64,000 bases of DNA, taken from the NCBI GenBank assembly GCA_016721115.1, contig JADKIW010000001.1, forward strand, positions 3,053,501 to 3,117,500. The letters are read 5' to 3'. Positions 44,701 to 53,599 of this stretch are shown here, one piece after another. This DNA is from Candidatus Defluviilinea proxima. GTDB lineage: Bacteria; Chloroflexota; Anaerolineae; Anaerolineales; Villigracilaceae. Each line of letters begins with the position of its first letter. The stretch's first letter is position 1. A model generated the notes under the pieces. That model was not told where the DNA came from, did no database searches, and saw nothing but the letters and a program-made list of their open reading frames with translations. The position numbers were made by a program, and so were the translations under genes.

Positions 44701-45117
44701 TTAAAGGGTCTTGCGGGTCTTGCGGGGGTTGCGTCTTTGTTTGCGTGGCAGGGATCTTCTTCTTGGGCTTGACCAGCGTTCATACTTGCGCCATAGTCTA
44801 CGCGAGATTTCGCCGGTCATAGTGGCGATGCGTTCTTCGTTCTTCTCGTTGATATTCATGCCTTTGCGCGTAAGCACCCAGTCGAAGATCAGGTGCTGGA
44901 CCTCGTGCGCGACCAGTTCGTGCGCCATGGGGGAGAAGTTCAACTCGCTCAGGTAGATATACCCGAACAGTCCCTGACGCTGTTTTCTGGTCTCAGCCGC
45001 AATGTAATAGGCGTGACACTGGTTCTTACGCTTGAAGTAGGCTGGGTCTTTGGCCACGAAGATGTTGACCCACTGCTTATTCTGATTGAAATAGACACGG
45101 AAAGCCGGTTTTGACAT
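44701..45117 (-). CDS. Small HExxH putative zinc metalloprotein
   Basis: This 138-residue soluble protein contains HELVAHEVQHLIFDW (about 66-80), where HEVQH is an HExxH zinc-protease-type motif. Downstream Glu residues in NEKNEERIATM could give the third ligand. The last 40 residues are extremely Arg/Lys-rich. This suggests a minimal peptidase-like domain with a nucleic-acid- or membrane-binding tail. I do not recognise a named family. A TATAAT on the minus strand (45159-45154) and GAGG before the ATG support expression. Confidence 0.75.
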   Translation of the reverse strand: MSKPAFRVYFNQNKQWVNIFVAKDPAYFKRKNQCHAYYIAAETRKQRQGLFGYIYLSELNFSPMAHELVAHEVQHLIFDWVLTRKGMNINEKNEERIATMTGEISRRLWRKYERWSSPRRRSLPRKQRRNPRKTRKTL

Positions 45118-45153
45118 TTAGGTGCCTCACTTATGGGGTTTGGGGTGCGGCAC

Positions 45154-45159
45154 ATTATA
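45154..45159 (-). promoter_or_regulatory. Putative -10 element for the HExxH gene
   Basis: A perfect TATAAT on the minus strand lies about 40 bases before the ATG at 45117. No good -35 hexamer is visible upstream. Confidence 0.35.
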
Positions 45160-45310
45160 TGACCAATTTTTGGCGAGGGATAAATTCTTTAACGTTAACG
45201 ATTTTTTTTGTAATAATTGACAGGCAAGGGGTCAGTAAGCGGCCTTTTGGTTTGCGCGTAGGAAAAATCTGGCGCACGACTGATGTGTATTGCTCTTCAA
45301 AAGAAGCAAG

Positions 45311-45943
45311 TTATGGCAAATTTCGTGACTTTTTATAATCGATCGAATACGCCATAATGTTCAACCCCGATATGGAAACAGTTAACTCCCGTGTTTTGAT
45401 ACCAGCATCTGCCGGGATGGTTTCCATGGCTTCTTTGGTGACAAGAATTTCTCTTGCCGCGGCAAGATCCTCTCCAAGTTTTGATGCGCGGTTTACGGCG
45501 TCACCAAAACAATCTTCACCGTTTATGACCAATATCTTTCCATAATCAATGCCACAAGAAATATAGATATCCAGATCATCGGATGTCATCAGGTTGGATG
45601 CTTCGAATGCGTGTTGCATCGCAATCGCCGCGTTGACCGCTGATAGGGAGTCGGGGAAGGTGGCGAAGCAATTATCCGCCTCGTATTTGATCATGCTTCC
45701 ATTGTATGATTTGACGATGGGTTCCGTGGTCAACTGCATGCGCTTGACCATCGAAAGATAATGAACAATGCCGTATTTGCGTGTCAGCATCGAGAAACCA
45801 GACATATCGAGCACAAAGACCGCCCGCTCCATACCGTATTCCAGCCATAGTTCTGTTTCAATGCGCCGACGCAGATCCATATCTTCGGCTTGTGAGAAAT
45901 TGAGAAGGAGACCTTGAAATTTTTCGGACGGTTTGCTTGTCAT
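45311..45943 (-). CDS. Class III adenylate/guanylate cyclase-domain protein
   Basis: This 210-residue protein is one cyclase homology domain with a short N-terminal helix and no membrane segment. Metal Asp residues are in VLDMSGFS and YEADNCFATF. Lys in the same region would favour adenine. GEDCFGDAVNRASKLGE contains the transition-state Asn, but the usual Arg four residues later is Lys. It would make cAMP, unless that change lowers activity. It is a free-standing gene with AGAGGTAACC before the ATG; no cAMP receptor is adjacent, though a cNMP-binding kinase is at 8817-9992. Confidence 0.82.
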   Translation of the reverse strand: MTSKPSEKFQGLLLNFSQAEDMDLRRRIETELWLEYGMERAVFVLDMSGFSMLTRKYGIVHYLSMVKRMQLTTEPIVKSYNGSMIKYEADNCFATFPDSLSAVNAAIAMQHAFEASNLMTSDDLDIYISCGIDYGKILVINGEDCFGDAVNRASKLGEDLAAAREILVTKEAMETIPADAGIKTRELTVSISGLNIMAYSIDYKKSRNLP

Positions 45944-46015
45944 GGTTACCTCTTTATATGCGGATTATAGCCGAAGAGTTTCGAGGCGAGGGTGCGTCGC
46001 ACCTATGGTGAAATA

Positions 46016-47437
46016 TCAGATATCGCCCGGCTCGTCTGCCATTCGCACGATGCGCGGCGTAAATTTGCCGATCACATCTACGAGGTCGTTTTGCGCGGCG
46101 ATAACCTGCTCGATCCGTTTGTAAGCTTGCGGGGACTCATCAAGGCCGCCGCCCAGCAACGTGACATTATTCTCTTTGAGATACGTGTCCCGCGCCGATT
46201 TGCTAATCGAGTTCAGCGCGGCCTTGCGGCTCATCAACCTACCCGCTCCATGCGAGGCTGAAGAAAGAGAGTTTCCTTCGCCTTTGCCTCTCACTACGTA
46301 CCCTGAGTCGCCCATCGAGCCTGGGATGACTCCCAGTACGCCTTCGCCTGCCGGTGTCGCTCCCTTTCTGTGGACGATCACATTACGCCCATCTGGCAGG
46401 GATTCGTTCCATGCAAAGTTGTGGTGATTTTCCACCACAGCAACTTCTTTGAGACCAACTGCCGCGGCGACACGTTTGTGGATGATGTAGTGATTCGCCG
46501 AAGCGAACCTCCCAGCCAGTTCCATCGAAAGCCAGTATTCTTGTCCATCTTCTGAATCGAGATTGAGCCAGGCTAGGTGTTTCACGCTTTTGTCGAGGTC
46601 AGAGTGCTTTTCCATCGCCAGTTTGCTGAATCGGTCAGCGATCTTTGCGCCCACACCTCGTGAACCGCTGTGTGAGAGCAGTGCAAGGTATGAACCAGGC
46701 TCCAACCCAAACATAGATTCCTGCAACTCGAACGATCCCCACTCCACAAAGTGGTTGCCTGTTCCGCTTGTGCCAAGTTGATTCATGGCGGTATCTTTCA
46801 ACGTCTTTAACTGACGGGTTGCGAACCAGGCTTCATCGTCCAGCACTTCGTGTTGCGCCCGTTTATTGCCTGTCCATTTGGCGCCCATTCCGAAGGCGGT
46901 TTCATCCCAGAGTGCCTTCTCGAACAAGCCTTTCTTTTGTCCGAGCAAATACGGCGATACCTCGTAAATAGATAGTCTCATTCGGCAGGCAATGTCAACT
47001 CCTACCGCATACGGGATGACTGTGTTCTCTGTTGCCAGTACGCCGCCGATGGGAAGTCCGTACCCGACGTGCGCGTCGGGCATCAATGCGCCAGCCACAG
47101 TGACCGGTAAGCGCATGGCGTTGTTCATTTGGGAGACAGCCTCACGATCAATATACTCCTCTCCCCAGATCGGGAAGGGGAGAGGAGCGTCCCGTAATTC
47201 GTCTACGGGTGTTTCATCTTTTTGAGTAGTGCGGATACATTCACGAGCCAGGTCGGCGAAAGCGGGGTTGGTGAGAAAATTGCCCGGGTTTTGCCGAACG
47301 GCATTCAGTTGAGTCAAAACCGTTTCGCGTTCCAATCCATTTTCGATCAACTTGTTCCCAGTATCTTTTGCGATGCCGATGATCTTGCCGTCAGGCCAAT
47401 TGTCTAATTTAAGGATTTTTCCTGTGATGATGTCCAT
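46016..47437 (-). CDS. rtcB: RNA-splicing ligase RtcB
   Basis: This 473-residue enzyme joins RNA 3'-phosphate or 2',3'-cyclic phosphate to 5'-OH ends using GTP and Mn2+. Metal ligands and catalytic residues are seen in PDAHVGYGLPIGG, VGVDIACRM, GTGNHFVEWG, HSGSRG and NHHNFAW. The GMP-accepting His is in HGAGRLMSR. Length fits the bacterial family. No archease, rtcA or rtcR is next to it, so it is a stand-alone repair or tRNA-ligation enzyme here. Confidence 0.95.
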   Translation of the reverse strand: MDIITGKILKLDNWPDGKIIGIAKDTGNKLIENGLERETVLTQLNAVRQNPGNFLTNPAFADLARECIRTTQKDETPVDELRDAPLPFPIWGEEYIDREAVSQMNNAMRLPVTVAGALMPDAHVGYGLPIGGVLATENTVIPYAVGVDIACRMRLSIYEVSPYLLGQKKGLFEKALWDETAFGMGAKWTGNKRAQHEVLDDEAWFATRQLKTLKDTAMNQLGTSGTGNHFVEWGSFELQESMFGLEPGSYLALLSHSGSRGVGAKIADRFSKLAMEKHSDLDKSVKHLAWLNLDSEDGQEYWLSMELAGRFASANHYIIHKRVAAAVGLKEVAVVENHHNFAWNESLPDGRNVIVHRKGATPAGEGVLGVIPGSMGDSGYVVRGKGEGNSLSSASHGAGRLMSRKAALNSISKSARDTYLKENNVTLLGGGLDESPQAYKRIEQVIAAQNDLVDVIGKFTPRIVRMADEPGDI

Positions 47438-47461
47438 GTCTTCCTCTTGTTGATGGACGAT

Positions 47462-49276
47462 TTATCGTCCATTCTCTTCCATTTTCCATAACTCGCGCAT
47501 TTCCTGGCTTGACACGAGTAATTCGTCCAGTGTGCCTTCCGATTCTACTCTGCCATCCTTCAGCAAGATGATGTGATCGGCGCGTTTCAATAGTGAGCGA
47601 CGATGGGAGACGACCAGGCAGGTCATTTTGTCTGTTGACGAAAAGATTCGCTCCCAAAGTTGACGTTCCGTTTCAACGTCCAATGCGCTGGAGAGGTCGT
47701 CAAAAACAACCAGTTCAGGTTCACGGATGAACATGCGCGCCGCTGCGGTTCGCTGTACCTGCCCGCCGGAAAGTTTGACACCGCGTGCACCGACCATTGT
47801 TTCGAGGTTGTCGTCAAGTTGTTCGAGGTCACGATCCATGACGGCCAGTTTGGCGGCTTTATAAATTTCGTTGTCGCTTTTGTTCATGCCGAGCAACACA
47901 TTGTTTCGTAAGGTGTTGCTGAACAGACGTGGGACCTGTGCCGTGTATGCACAACGCGGCGGGACAAAGAAATTTCCAGGCTCATTGATGACCATATCGT
48001 TCCACTGAATTGTGCCGGAGTCCATCGGGAGCAGACCTAGTAATGTTCGTAGTAACGTTGTTTTGCCGGACCCAATTCGACCTGTGATGATAGTCAGTGA
48101 GCCGCGTTTGAGTTTGAGAGAAACGTTTTCGATGCCGTTGACTGAATCAGGGTAGTGAAAGGTCAATTGTTCAGCGGTCAATTCGCTCAGCCGGTCTGAG
48201 GCGGTTTTTGCAGGATAGGTCACTTCGGGTAAAGGGCCTTCCAGATCCACTTTGCTAATTTCGACGAGCGCGTCCAACGGGGCATTTTCCATGAGACGGT
48301 ACATGCGTTTGACGGAGACGTTCAGTTGTTTGTAGCGCGCCCATAACATACCACCAAAGGTTGTGAGGTCGCCCATGCTTTGAAGCAAATAAACGAACAG
48401 AGAAAAATCACCGAGGGTGAAATTGCCCGAACGCATGGATTGACCGACCAGCACAAGGATCACACCTGTACCCAGTGTGGATGTATTTCGATAGAGCGAG
48501 CCGAGCACTTCGTCGAATAGTTTTTCGCGAACAGTTAATACGCGGCGCTCATCGTTGATGCGATGGAAATGAGCGATGATGTTCTTCTCGGCGGTCGCCA
48601 CTTTCACGGCCTGCACTGCGCCGAAGAATTCACCAATGAACCCGGTGACCTTTCCTGCGGCCTGCCGCGATGCACGGCGATAATGTTCGATGCGGTTGGT
48701 GGCTATATTTGCAATGACGCCGACAATAACAAGCGGGATCATCGCCATGACGGTGACCGACGGGCTGATCTGAGTCATCAGGTAAATGGAATAGGCAACG
48801 ATGAGCAGGCCGACCATAATATCGTTGACGAGGATCACAAATAACGGAATCTGATCCACGTCCGTTTTGAAGCGGCTGACTGCCTCACCGGGCGAATCGG
48901 GCAATTGGGATGCGCCGGGGCGATTCAAAATATGCTTTAACAAATTTTTACGGAGCAATGTGTTCATATCTGAAAAGATCGGCACATCGGCATAATAAAA
49001 ACCGTAACTTGCAAGTACACGCCCAAGCCATGAGGCGGCCAAAAATACGACGATCGCCCAGATGCCGAAAGTGAGTTGTGCCTCGCCGGTGATCATATCG
49101 AAGAAAGCTTTGATGATGAGCGCAGGTGCGACTTGCCAGCAGAAACGGATAAGCGAAACGGATAACAAATCTATCACCCACAGCCAGAAGCGAAAACGAA
49201 TCATTTCTGCGATCACTTTCCATGCAGGCAGGGACGGGATATTCATTTCATTTGAGTCGAGCGTTGTTTCAGTCAT
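47462..49276 (-). CDS. ABC exporter half-transporter with degenerate catalytic site (subunit 2)
   Basis: This 604-residue protein has six membrane helices (about 15-320) and an ATPase domain. Walker A is GRIGSGKTTLLRTLL, the signature is LSGGQVQRTAA, Walker B is VVFDDLSSALD, and the switch His is in VVSHRRS. The residue after Walker B is Asp instead of catalytic Glu, so one composite ATP site is degenerate. With the upstream partner (LSAGE signature) it forms a typical heterodimeric multidrug exporter. Start at 49276 follows AAAGGAAA; the two genes are 42 bases apart. Confidence 0.92.
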   Translation of the reverse strand: MTETTLDSNEMNIPSLPAWKVIAEMIRFRFWLWVIDLLSVSLIRFCWQVAPALIIKAFFDMITGEAQLTFGIWAIVVFLAASWLGRVLASYGFYYADVPIFSDMNTLLRKNLLKHILNRPGASQLPDSPGEAVSRFKTDVDQIPLFVILVNDIMVGLLIVAYSIYLMTQISPSVTVMAMIPLVIVGVIANIATNRIEHYRRASRQAAGKVTGFIGEFFGAVQAVKVATAEKNIIAHFHRINDERRVLTVREKLFDEVLGSLYRNTSTLGTGVILVLVGQSMRSGNFTLGDFSLFVYLLQSMGDLTTFGGMLWARYKQLNVSVKRMYRLMENAPLDALVEISKVDLEGPLPEVTYPAKTASDRLSELTAEQLTFHYPDSVNGIENVSLKLKRGSLTIITGRIGSGKTTLLRTLLGLLPMDSGTIQWNDMVINEPGNFFVPPRCAYTAQVPRLFSNTLRNNVLLGMNKSDNEIYKAAKLAVMDRDLEQLDDNLETMVGARGVKLSGGQVQRTAAARMFIREPELVVFDDLSSALDVETERQLWERIFSSTDKMTCLVVSHRRSLLKRADHIILLKDGRVESEGTLDELLVSSQEMRELWKMEENGR

Positions 49277-49318
49277 TCTATTTCCTTTGTGCGGGCGAGA
49301 CAATTTCGTCCTTGCACA

Positions 49319-51082
49319 CTAGGCCAACACTTCTTCCATGCCGGTTTGTAGTAATTGATAAAACCTTGATTCGGGTTTTGATGCCAGCGTGTTGCGATTT
49401 CCATATTCCAGTACATTGCCTTTTTCCAGGATCAAGATGTCATCGGCGCGGTGCAATGTATCCAGTTTGTGGGCGATAATGATGGCGGTGCGGCCTTTGA
49501 GAAGCTTATCGATGGCATGCTCCAGTTTTTGTTCGGTGGCTGGATCGAGACGGGATGACGCTTCGTCTAAGATCACCAGACCTGGATCTTTCAGGAAGAC
49601 TCGTGTGAAAGCGAGTAATTGCGCCTCTCCAGCTGACAATGATCTTGATCCTGTTTCGAGTTCAGAGTCCAAACCTTTGGGCAGGCTTCGGAACCAGTCA
49701 CCGAGTTCGAGTTCTTCGAGCGTGGCGATGATCTTTTCATCGGATATCGTGCGATCGAAAAAGGTCAAATTGTCGCGGATGCTTGCGCGAAAAAGTTGCA
49801 CGTCTTGTGTGACAATGGCGATATTGCGTCGCAGTGATTCCAGACGGATATCATATAAATTTTTGTTGTTGATCTTGACCTGTCCTTTGTGGACATCGTA
49901 TAAACCAAAAATCAATCGTCCAATGGTGGTTTTGCCACTGCCGGTGCGGCCGAGAAGCCCGAGAACAGAACCAGGTTTGATGTCGAAAGAGATGCGGGTG
50001 AGAACTGGGTCAGTGCTGTTGTTTCCTTCGGGAATGACATAGGAAAAGGTCACATCATCGAACGTCAGTGCCAAGGGATGAGATCCGATGTCTGTTTTGT
50101 CGCTTCGATTTTGCTCTGGTTTGAACGCCCGAAATTCGGTTAAACGTTCCACGCAGGCACCGATGGTCTGAAAGCTTTCGATCTCATGGGTCATTGCCCA
50201 AAAAGGTTCCTCAAGCAGGTTAATGTAATGCACGAAGAGATACACCGTGCCTATGGTGACAATGCCAGTTGTAAAAAGCCAGTATCCGCTAGTGATGGCA
50301 AGCAATGTACCGAGCGTGAGTGCCAATCCCATGGCGTTTTCGATGATCCAGCGTTTGAAATGTGATTTACGGTTGTGGACTAATATCTCGCCTTGATATC
50401 GGTGGAGTTCGCGAATAGAAAAATCCACAGCGCCGCTGGAGCGAATATCTTCTGTGCCAGAGAGTTGTTCTTCGATGAAACCATAATATTGTGCTTCGGC
50501 TTCACGTCTCGCTTTTTGATGTGGCACGGCAATATCTTTTACTTTGCCAAGAATGAATATGGTGAGGAAAGAATAAACTGTGAACGCGAGACCAATTCGC
50601 CAATCTTCGATAAACAATGCAACGAGAATCCCGATCAGAAGTAAACCGTTTGCAATTAAGTTCAAAGCAAATTGCGAAAAGAAGGTCGCCAGTTCGGTGA
50701 CATCACCATCGATGCGCTCGATCAACTCTCCGGGGGTGTGGTCGTTGTGAAATTTCATATCGAGGTGCAAGGTATGTTCAGCAAGCTCAGCGCGCAAGGC
50801 ATTGGTGGCCGTCCATGAAACGTTTTCGCCAAGCCATGTGACGCCAATTGCGACAACCTGTTGGGTCAGGGCAATACTGATAAAGGCAATCGCGGTCCAG
50901 GTAAGCGCGGATAATTCTTCGCCAGCCAATGCTTTGTCAATAAATTGACGCATAATTTGTGGGGCAAAGATTTTAAGACCGATACTGCCGAAGAGCATGA
51001 TAGCAAGCAGGGTGAACTGTCTTTTTTGCGGGCGGATATGCTCGGCAAGGAGATTCCAGTATGATTTGAATGAAATGTTCAT
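49319..51082 (-). CDS. ABC exporter half-transporter with consensus Walker B (subunit 1)
   Basis: This 587-residue protein has six membrane helices and an ATPase domain. Walker A is GRTGSGKTTIGRLIF, the signature is LSAGEAQLLAF (degenerate), Walker B is LVILDEASSRLD with the catalytic Glu, and the switch His is in IIAHKLD. It pairs with the downstream half-transporter; the consensus site would use its Walker motifs and the partner's LSGGQ. I placed the start at 51082, because the longer frame to 51208 runs through an intrinsic terminator and a leader ORF in the same region. Its expression is probably controlled by that attenuator. Confidence 0.92.
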   Translation of the reverse strand: MNISFKSYWNLLAEHIRPQKRQFTLLAIMLFGSIGLKIFAPQIMRQFIDKALAGEELSALTWTAIAFISIALTQQVVAIGVTWLGENVSWTATNALRAELAEHTLHLDMKFHNDHTPGELIERIDGDVTELATFFSQFALNLIANGLLLIGILVALFIEDWRIGLAFTVYSFLTIFILGKVKDIAVPHQKARREAEAQYYGFIEEQLSGTEDIRSSGAVDFSIRELHRYQGEILVHNRKSHFKRWIIENAMGLALTLGTLLAITSGYWLFTTGIVTIGTVYLFVHYINLLEEPFWAMTHEIESFQTIGACVERLTEFRAFKPEQNRSDKTDIGSHPLALTFDDVTFSYVIPEGNNSTDPVLTRISFDIKPGSVLGLLGRTGSGKTTIGRLIFGLYDVHKGQVKINNKNLYDIRLESLRRNIAIVTQDVQLFRASIRDNLTFFDRTISDEKIIATLEELELGDWFRSLPKGLDSELETGSRSLSAGEAQLLAFTRVFLKDPGLVILDEASSRLDPATEQKLEHAIDKLLKGRTAIIIAHKLDTLHRADDILILEKGNVLEYGNRNTLASKPESRFYQLLQTGMEEVLA

Positions 51083-51118
51083 CGTTTCACCATGAAGGTT
51101 GTAAAGGAGTAAGAATAA

Positions 51119-51149
51119 AAAAACACGGCGCATTGTGCGCCGTGTTTTT
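51119..51149 (-). terminator. Attenuator terminator upstream of ABC exporter operon
   Basis: A perfect 14-base stem (51119-51132 and 51136-51149) with a 3-base loop is followed on the minus strand by a run of about eight U residues. It sits between the leader ORF stop (51171) and the exporter start (51082), so it would end transcription before the structural genes. Its 5' arm (GGCGCAC, minus, 51141-51135) can instead pair with GTGCGCC at the end of the leader ORF. Confidence 0.85.
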
Positions 51150-51170
51150 GAGAACACAGAAGGGATACCG

Positions 51171-51248
51171 TTATGGACGGTAAATAGGCGCACTTCGAGA
51201 TGGATCAAAAGTATGTAGTTTACGAGCTATTCGTTCAAGCAATACCAT
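51171..51248 (-). CDS. Leader peptide (25 codons) of the ABC exporter operon
   Basis: A 25-codon ORF beginning MVLLERIARK and ending SAPIYRP is preceded by AAAGGAGG, the strongest type of Shine-Dalgarno, 10 bases before the ATG. It is too short to be an ordinary gene and lies 21 bases before an intrinsic terminator. Its end (AGTGCGCCT, 51194-51186) is complementary to the SD-adjacent segment (AGGCGCACT, 51261-51253) and to the terminator 5' arm, the layout of a ribosome-dependent attenuator. Inference: ribosome stalling by an inhibitor on this leader would allow read-through into the exporter genes. Confidence 0.72.
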   Translation of the reverse strand: MVLLERIARKLHTFDPSRSAPIYRP

Positions 51249-51261
51249 TGGCAGTGCGCCT
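51186..51261 (-). promoter_or_regulatory. Mutually exclusive pairing segments of the attenuator
   Basis: Segment 1 (51261-51253, at the SD) and segment 2 (51194-51186, in the last leader codons) form nine Watson-Crick pairs. Segment 2 also pairs over seven bases with the terminator 5' arm (51141-51135). The 1:2 pair therefore permits the terminator; the 2:3 pair would prevent it. Confidence 0.65.
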
Positions 51262-51323
51262 CCTTTATCTTTAGAATTTAATTGCTTTTGCAGTCTACAT
51301 GGGATGGGAAGGAATTGTCAAGG

Positions 51324-52997
51324 TTATTTAGCCTTCTTTTCCAACTTTGCCCATGTGTCTTTCAGGTTTACCGTCAGGTTGAAGACGGCTTTTGCGTCAG
51401 TGGAGTCTCGGTCAACGCAAAAGTATCCGAGGCGTTCAAACTGGTAACGTGAGCCAACCTCGGGCGTGGAAAGAAGCGGCTCTACATATCCAGTAAGAGT
51501 CTCTAATGAGTTTGGATTCAAACATGCAAGGAATCCCTCTTCGCCTTCTTCAGGGTCTTCTTTTGTGAAGAGGCGGTCATACATGCGGATCTCCGCTTCT
51601 TTGGCGTGCGCCGCAGAGACCCAGTGGATCGTAGACTTAACCTTGCGCCCATCGGGCGAGTCGCCACCTTTGGTCGCTGGATCGTAGGTTGCATGAACCT
51701 CGATCACTTCACCCGCATCGTCTTTCACCACGTGCGTGCATTTGATGAAGTAGGCATAACGCAGGCGCACTTCGTTGCCGGGGAAAAGACGGTAATACTT
51801 CGGCGGTGGCGTTTCGCGGAAATCGTCCTGCTCGATATAAATAACCTTCGAGAACGGGACTTTGCGTGTGCCCGCATTCGGGTCTTCGGGGTTGTTGACC
51901 GCTTCCATCTCTTCGGTGAGGTCATCAGGATAATTATCGATGACGACCTTTAGCGGGCGAATCACTGCCATGCGTCGCAAAGAATTTTTGTTGAGGTCTT
52001 CGCGCACACACGCTTCGAGAAGTGAAACGTCGCTCACACTGTAATTCTTAGCTACACCCACACGGCGGATGAATTCGAGAATCGCCTCCGCTGTGTATCC
52101 GCGCCGGCGCATCGCGCGTAGGGTTGGCATACGCGGGTCGTCCCAGCCGCTCACAACTTTTTCTTCCACGAGGCGGCGAAGTTTGCGCTTGCTCATTACG
52201 GTATAGGTCATGTTCAAACGCGCAAACTCGATCTGCCTTGGCTTGAACACCCCTAACTGCTCGGGGAACCACTCGTACAAGGGACGATGATCTTCGTATT
52301 CGAGTGAACACAAAGAGTGCGTGATGCCTTCCATCGAGTCGTTCTGTCCGTGTGCCCAATCGTACATGGGGTAGATGTTCCACTTGTTGCCTGTGCGGTG
52401 ATGAGGCGGCTCATGGATAATGCGGTACATGGCCGGGTCACGCATGTTGATGTTTGGGTGTGCCATATCGATCTTGGCACGTAGAATTCGCGAGCCATCG
52501 GGGAACTCACCGTTCTTCATGCGTTCGAGCAAGTCCATGTTCTCTTCGACATCACGGTCGCGATATGGCGAATTCTTGCCGGGCTCGGTCAGTGTTCCGC
52601 GATTTGCACGTACTTCATCAGGCGTCTGGTCGTCCACGTACGCCTTGCCCATCAAGACCAATTTCTTGGCCCACTCATACAACTCGTCAAAGTAATCTGA
52701 CGCGTACGTTACCTTAACCCACTCAATGCCAAGCCAGCGTGCATCATCTTCGATTGCTTCTACGTACTCAGTTTCTTCTTTGGCGGGGTTTGTGTCATCG
52801 AATCGCAAGATCAACTCACCGCCATTTTCCTTGGCGATAAGGTAATCGATCATGAACGCTTTGACGTGTCCGATATGCAAATAGCCGTTCGGCTCAGGTG
52901 GCAGACGTGTGCGGACGTAGTTGAAACGTCCGCTTTTCAGGTCTTCGATGACAGCCTCGCGGATAAAATCAGTTGGTTTGGATTCTTCTGGATTCAT
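51324..52997 (-). CDS. glnS: Glutaminyl-tRNA synthetase
   Basis: This 557-residue class I synthetase charges tRNA-Gln directly. It has HIGH in [13 protein letters not shown], the class Ib pocket [14 protein letters not shown], and KMSKS-type [11 protein letters not shown], followed by the typical beta-barrel anticodon-binding domains. Length matches bacterial GlnRS without a YqeY tail. Its presence means glutaminylation need not go through the GluRS/GatCAB amidation route. A tRNA-Gln gene lies 0.6 kb away on the other strand. Confidence 0.96.
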   Translation of the reverse strand: MNPEESKPTDFIREAVIEDLKSGRFNYVRTRLPPEPNGYLHIGHVKAFMIDYLIAKENGGELILRFDDTNPAKEETEYVEAIEDDARWLGIEWVKVTYASDYFDELYEWAKKLVLMGKAYVDDQTPDEVRANRGTLTEPGKNSPYRDRDVEENMDLLERMKNGEFPDGSRILRAKIDMAHPNINMRDPAMYRIIHEPPHHRTGNKWNIYPMYDWAHGQNDSMEGITHSLCSLEYEDHRPLYEWFPEQLGVFKPRQIEFARLNMTYTVMSKRKLRRLVEEKVVSGWDDPRMPTLRAMRRRGYTAEAILEFIRRVGVAKNYSVSDVSLLEACVREDLNKNSLRRMAVIRPLKVVIDNYPDDLTEEMEAVNNPEDPNAGTRKVPFSKVIYIEQDDFRETPPPKYYRLFPGNEVRLRYAYFIKCTHVVKDDAGEVIEVHATYDPATKGGDSPDGRKVKSTIHWVSAAHAKEAEIRMYDRLFTKEDPEEGEEGFLACLNPNSLETLTGYVEPLLSTPEVGSRYQFERLGYFCVDRDSTDAKAVFNLTVNLKDTWAKLEKKAK

Positions 52998-53149
52998 TCA
53001 ATATGCCTTTATTTGGATTTTCACTCGCTTCAGTATTGGACCTCCAGCCTGCCACGGCCTCCCGGAACTTTTTCATGGCTGACGGAGTTTTCCTATTATA
53101 ACAAACGCAATTCACGGTTGTATGGGTATAATCCATTACGGAGGCTGAA

Positions 53150-53491
53150 ATGAGCGAATCAAACAACAAACAGGAAAAATTTTTTGGCGCATATTTTGAG
53201 CGTGATGGAGTGTTACGTCTTTCACGTTGGGCAGATGTGATTGCGTGGATTGTGCTGACGATCTCTATGTTATCTTGGATATTTTCAGTAATGCTTTTTG
53301 CTGCTCAATATTTCAACGGTTTATTTTTCGATAAGGGCATGGACTTTCTGAATGCTTTTAGTATTTTCAAGCCTTATTTTGTCGAGCCGTTACCAGGCAT
53401 TTTCTATTTCTTCGGCTTGCAAGCTGTCTCAAAGGGGTTATTGATATTGCTTGATATAGAAGATAATACTCGCCGTGGCGCACGCAAATAA
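53150..53491 (+). CDS. Small membrane protein of unknown function
   Basis: This 113-residue protein has two or three hydrophobic segments (about 28-55, 80-105) and a charged N-terminus with EKFFGAYFERDGVLRLSRWADVIAW. A GGAGG ribosome site is 6 bases before the ATG, and a TATAAT (53127-53132) lies close upstream. No family is recognised. It is divergent from glnS and precedes the tRNA-Gln gene. Confidence 0.72.
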   Translation: MSESNNKQEKFFGAYFERDGVLRLSRWADVIAWIVLTISMLSWIFSVMLFAAQYFNGLFFDKGMDFLNAFSIFKPYFVEPLPGIFYFFGLQAVSKGLLILLDIEDNTRRGARK

Positions 53492-53497
53492 AACGAC

Positions 53498-53526
53498 TTG
53501 CCCGCTCTCGTATCGCATGTTACAAT
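53498..53526 (+). promoter_or_regulatory. Putative tRNA-Gln promoter
   Basis: TTGCCC (53498-53503) and TACAAT (53521-53526) are 17 bases apart. Transcription would start near 53533, about 67 bases before the tRNA. A short stem-loop (53571-53591) lies in this leader. Confidence 0.45.
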
Positions 53527-53599
53527 ACCGCCCGCTTGATTTAGTACTTAGGGGCTTATCTATAGCAAGATAGCTGACTCCAGATCAGCTAATAAGAAT

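Noticed and set aside
51083..51208. Longer N-terminus for ABC exporter subunit 1
   Set aside because: It would translate through an intrinsic terminator and overlap the leader ORF in a different frame; normal family N-terminus starts at 51082.
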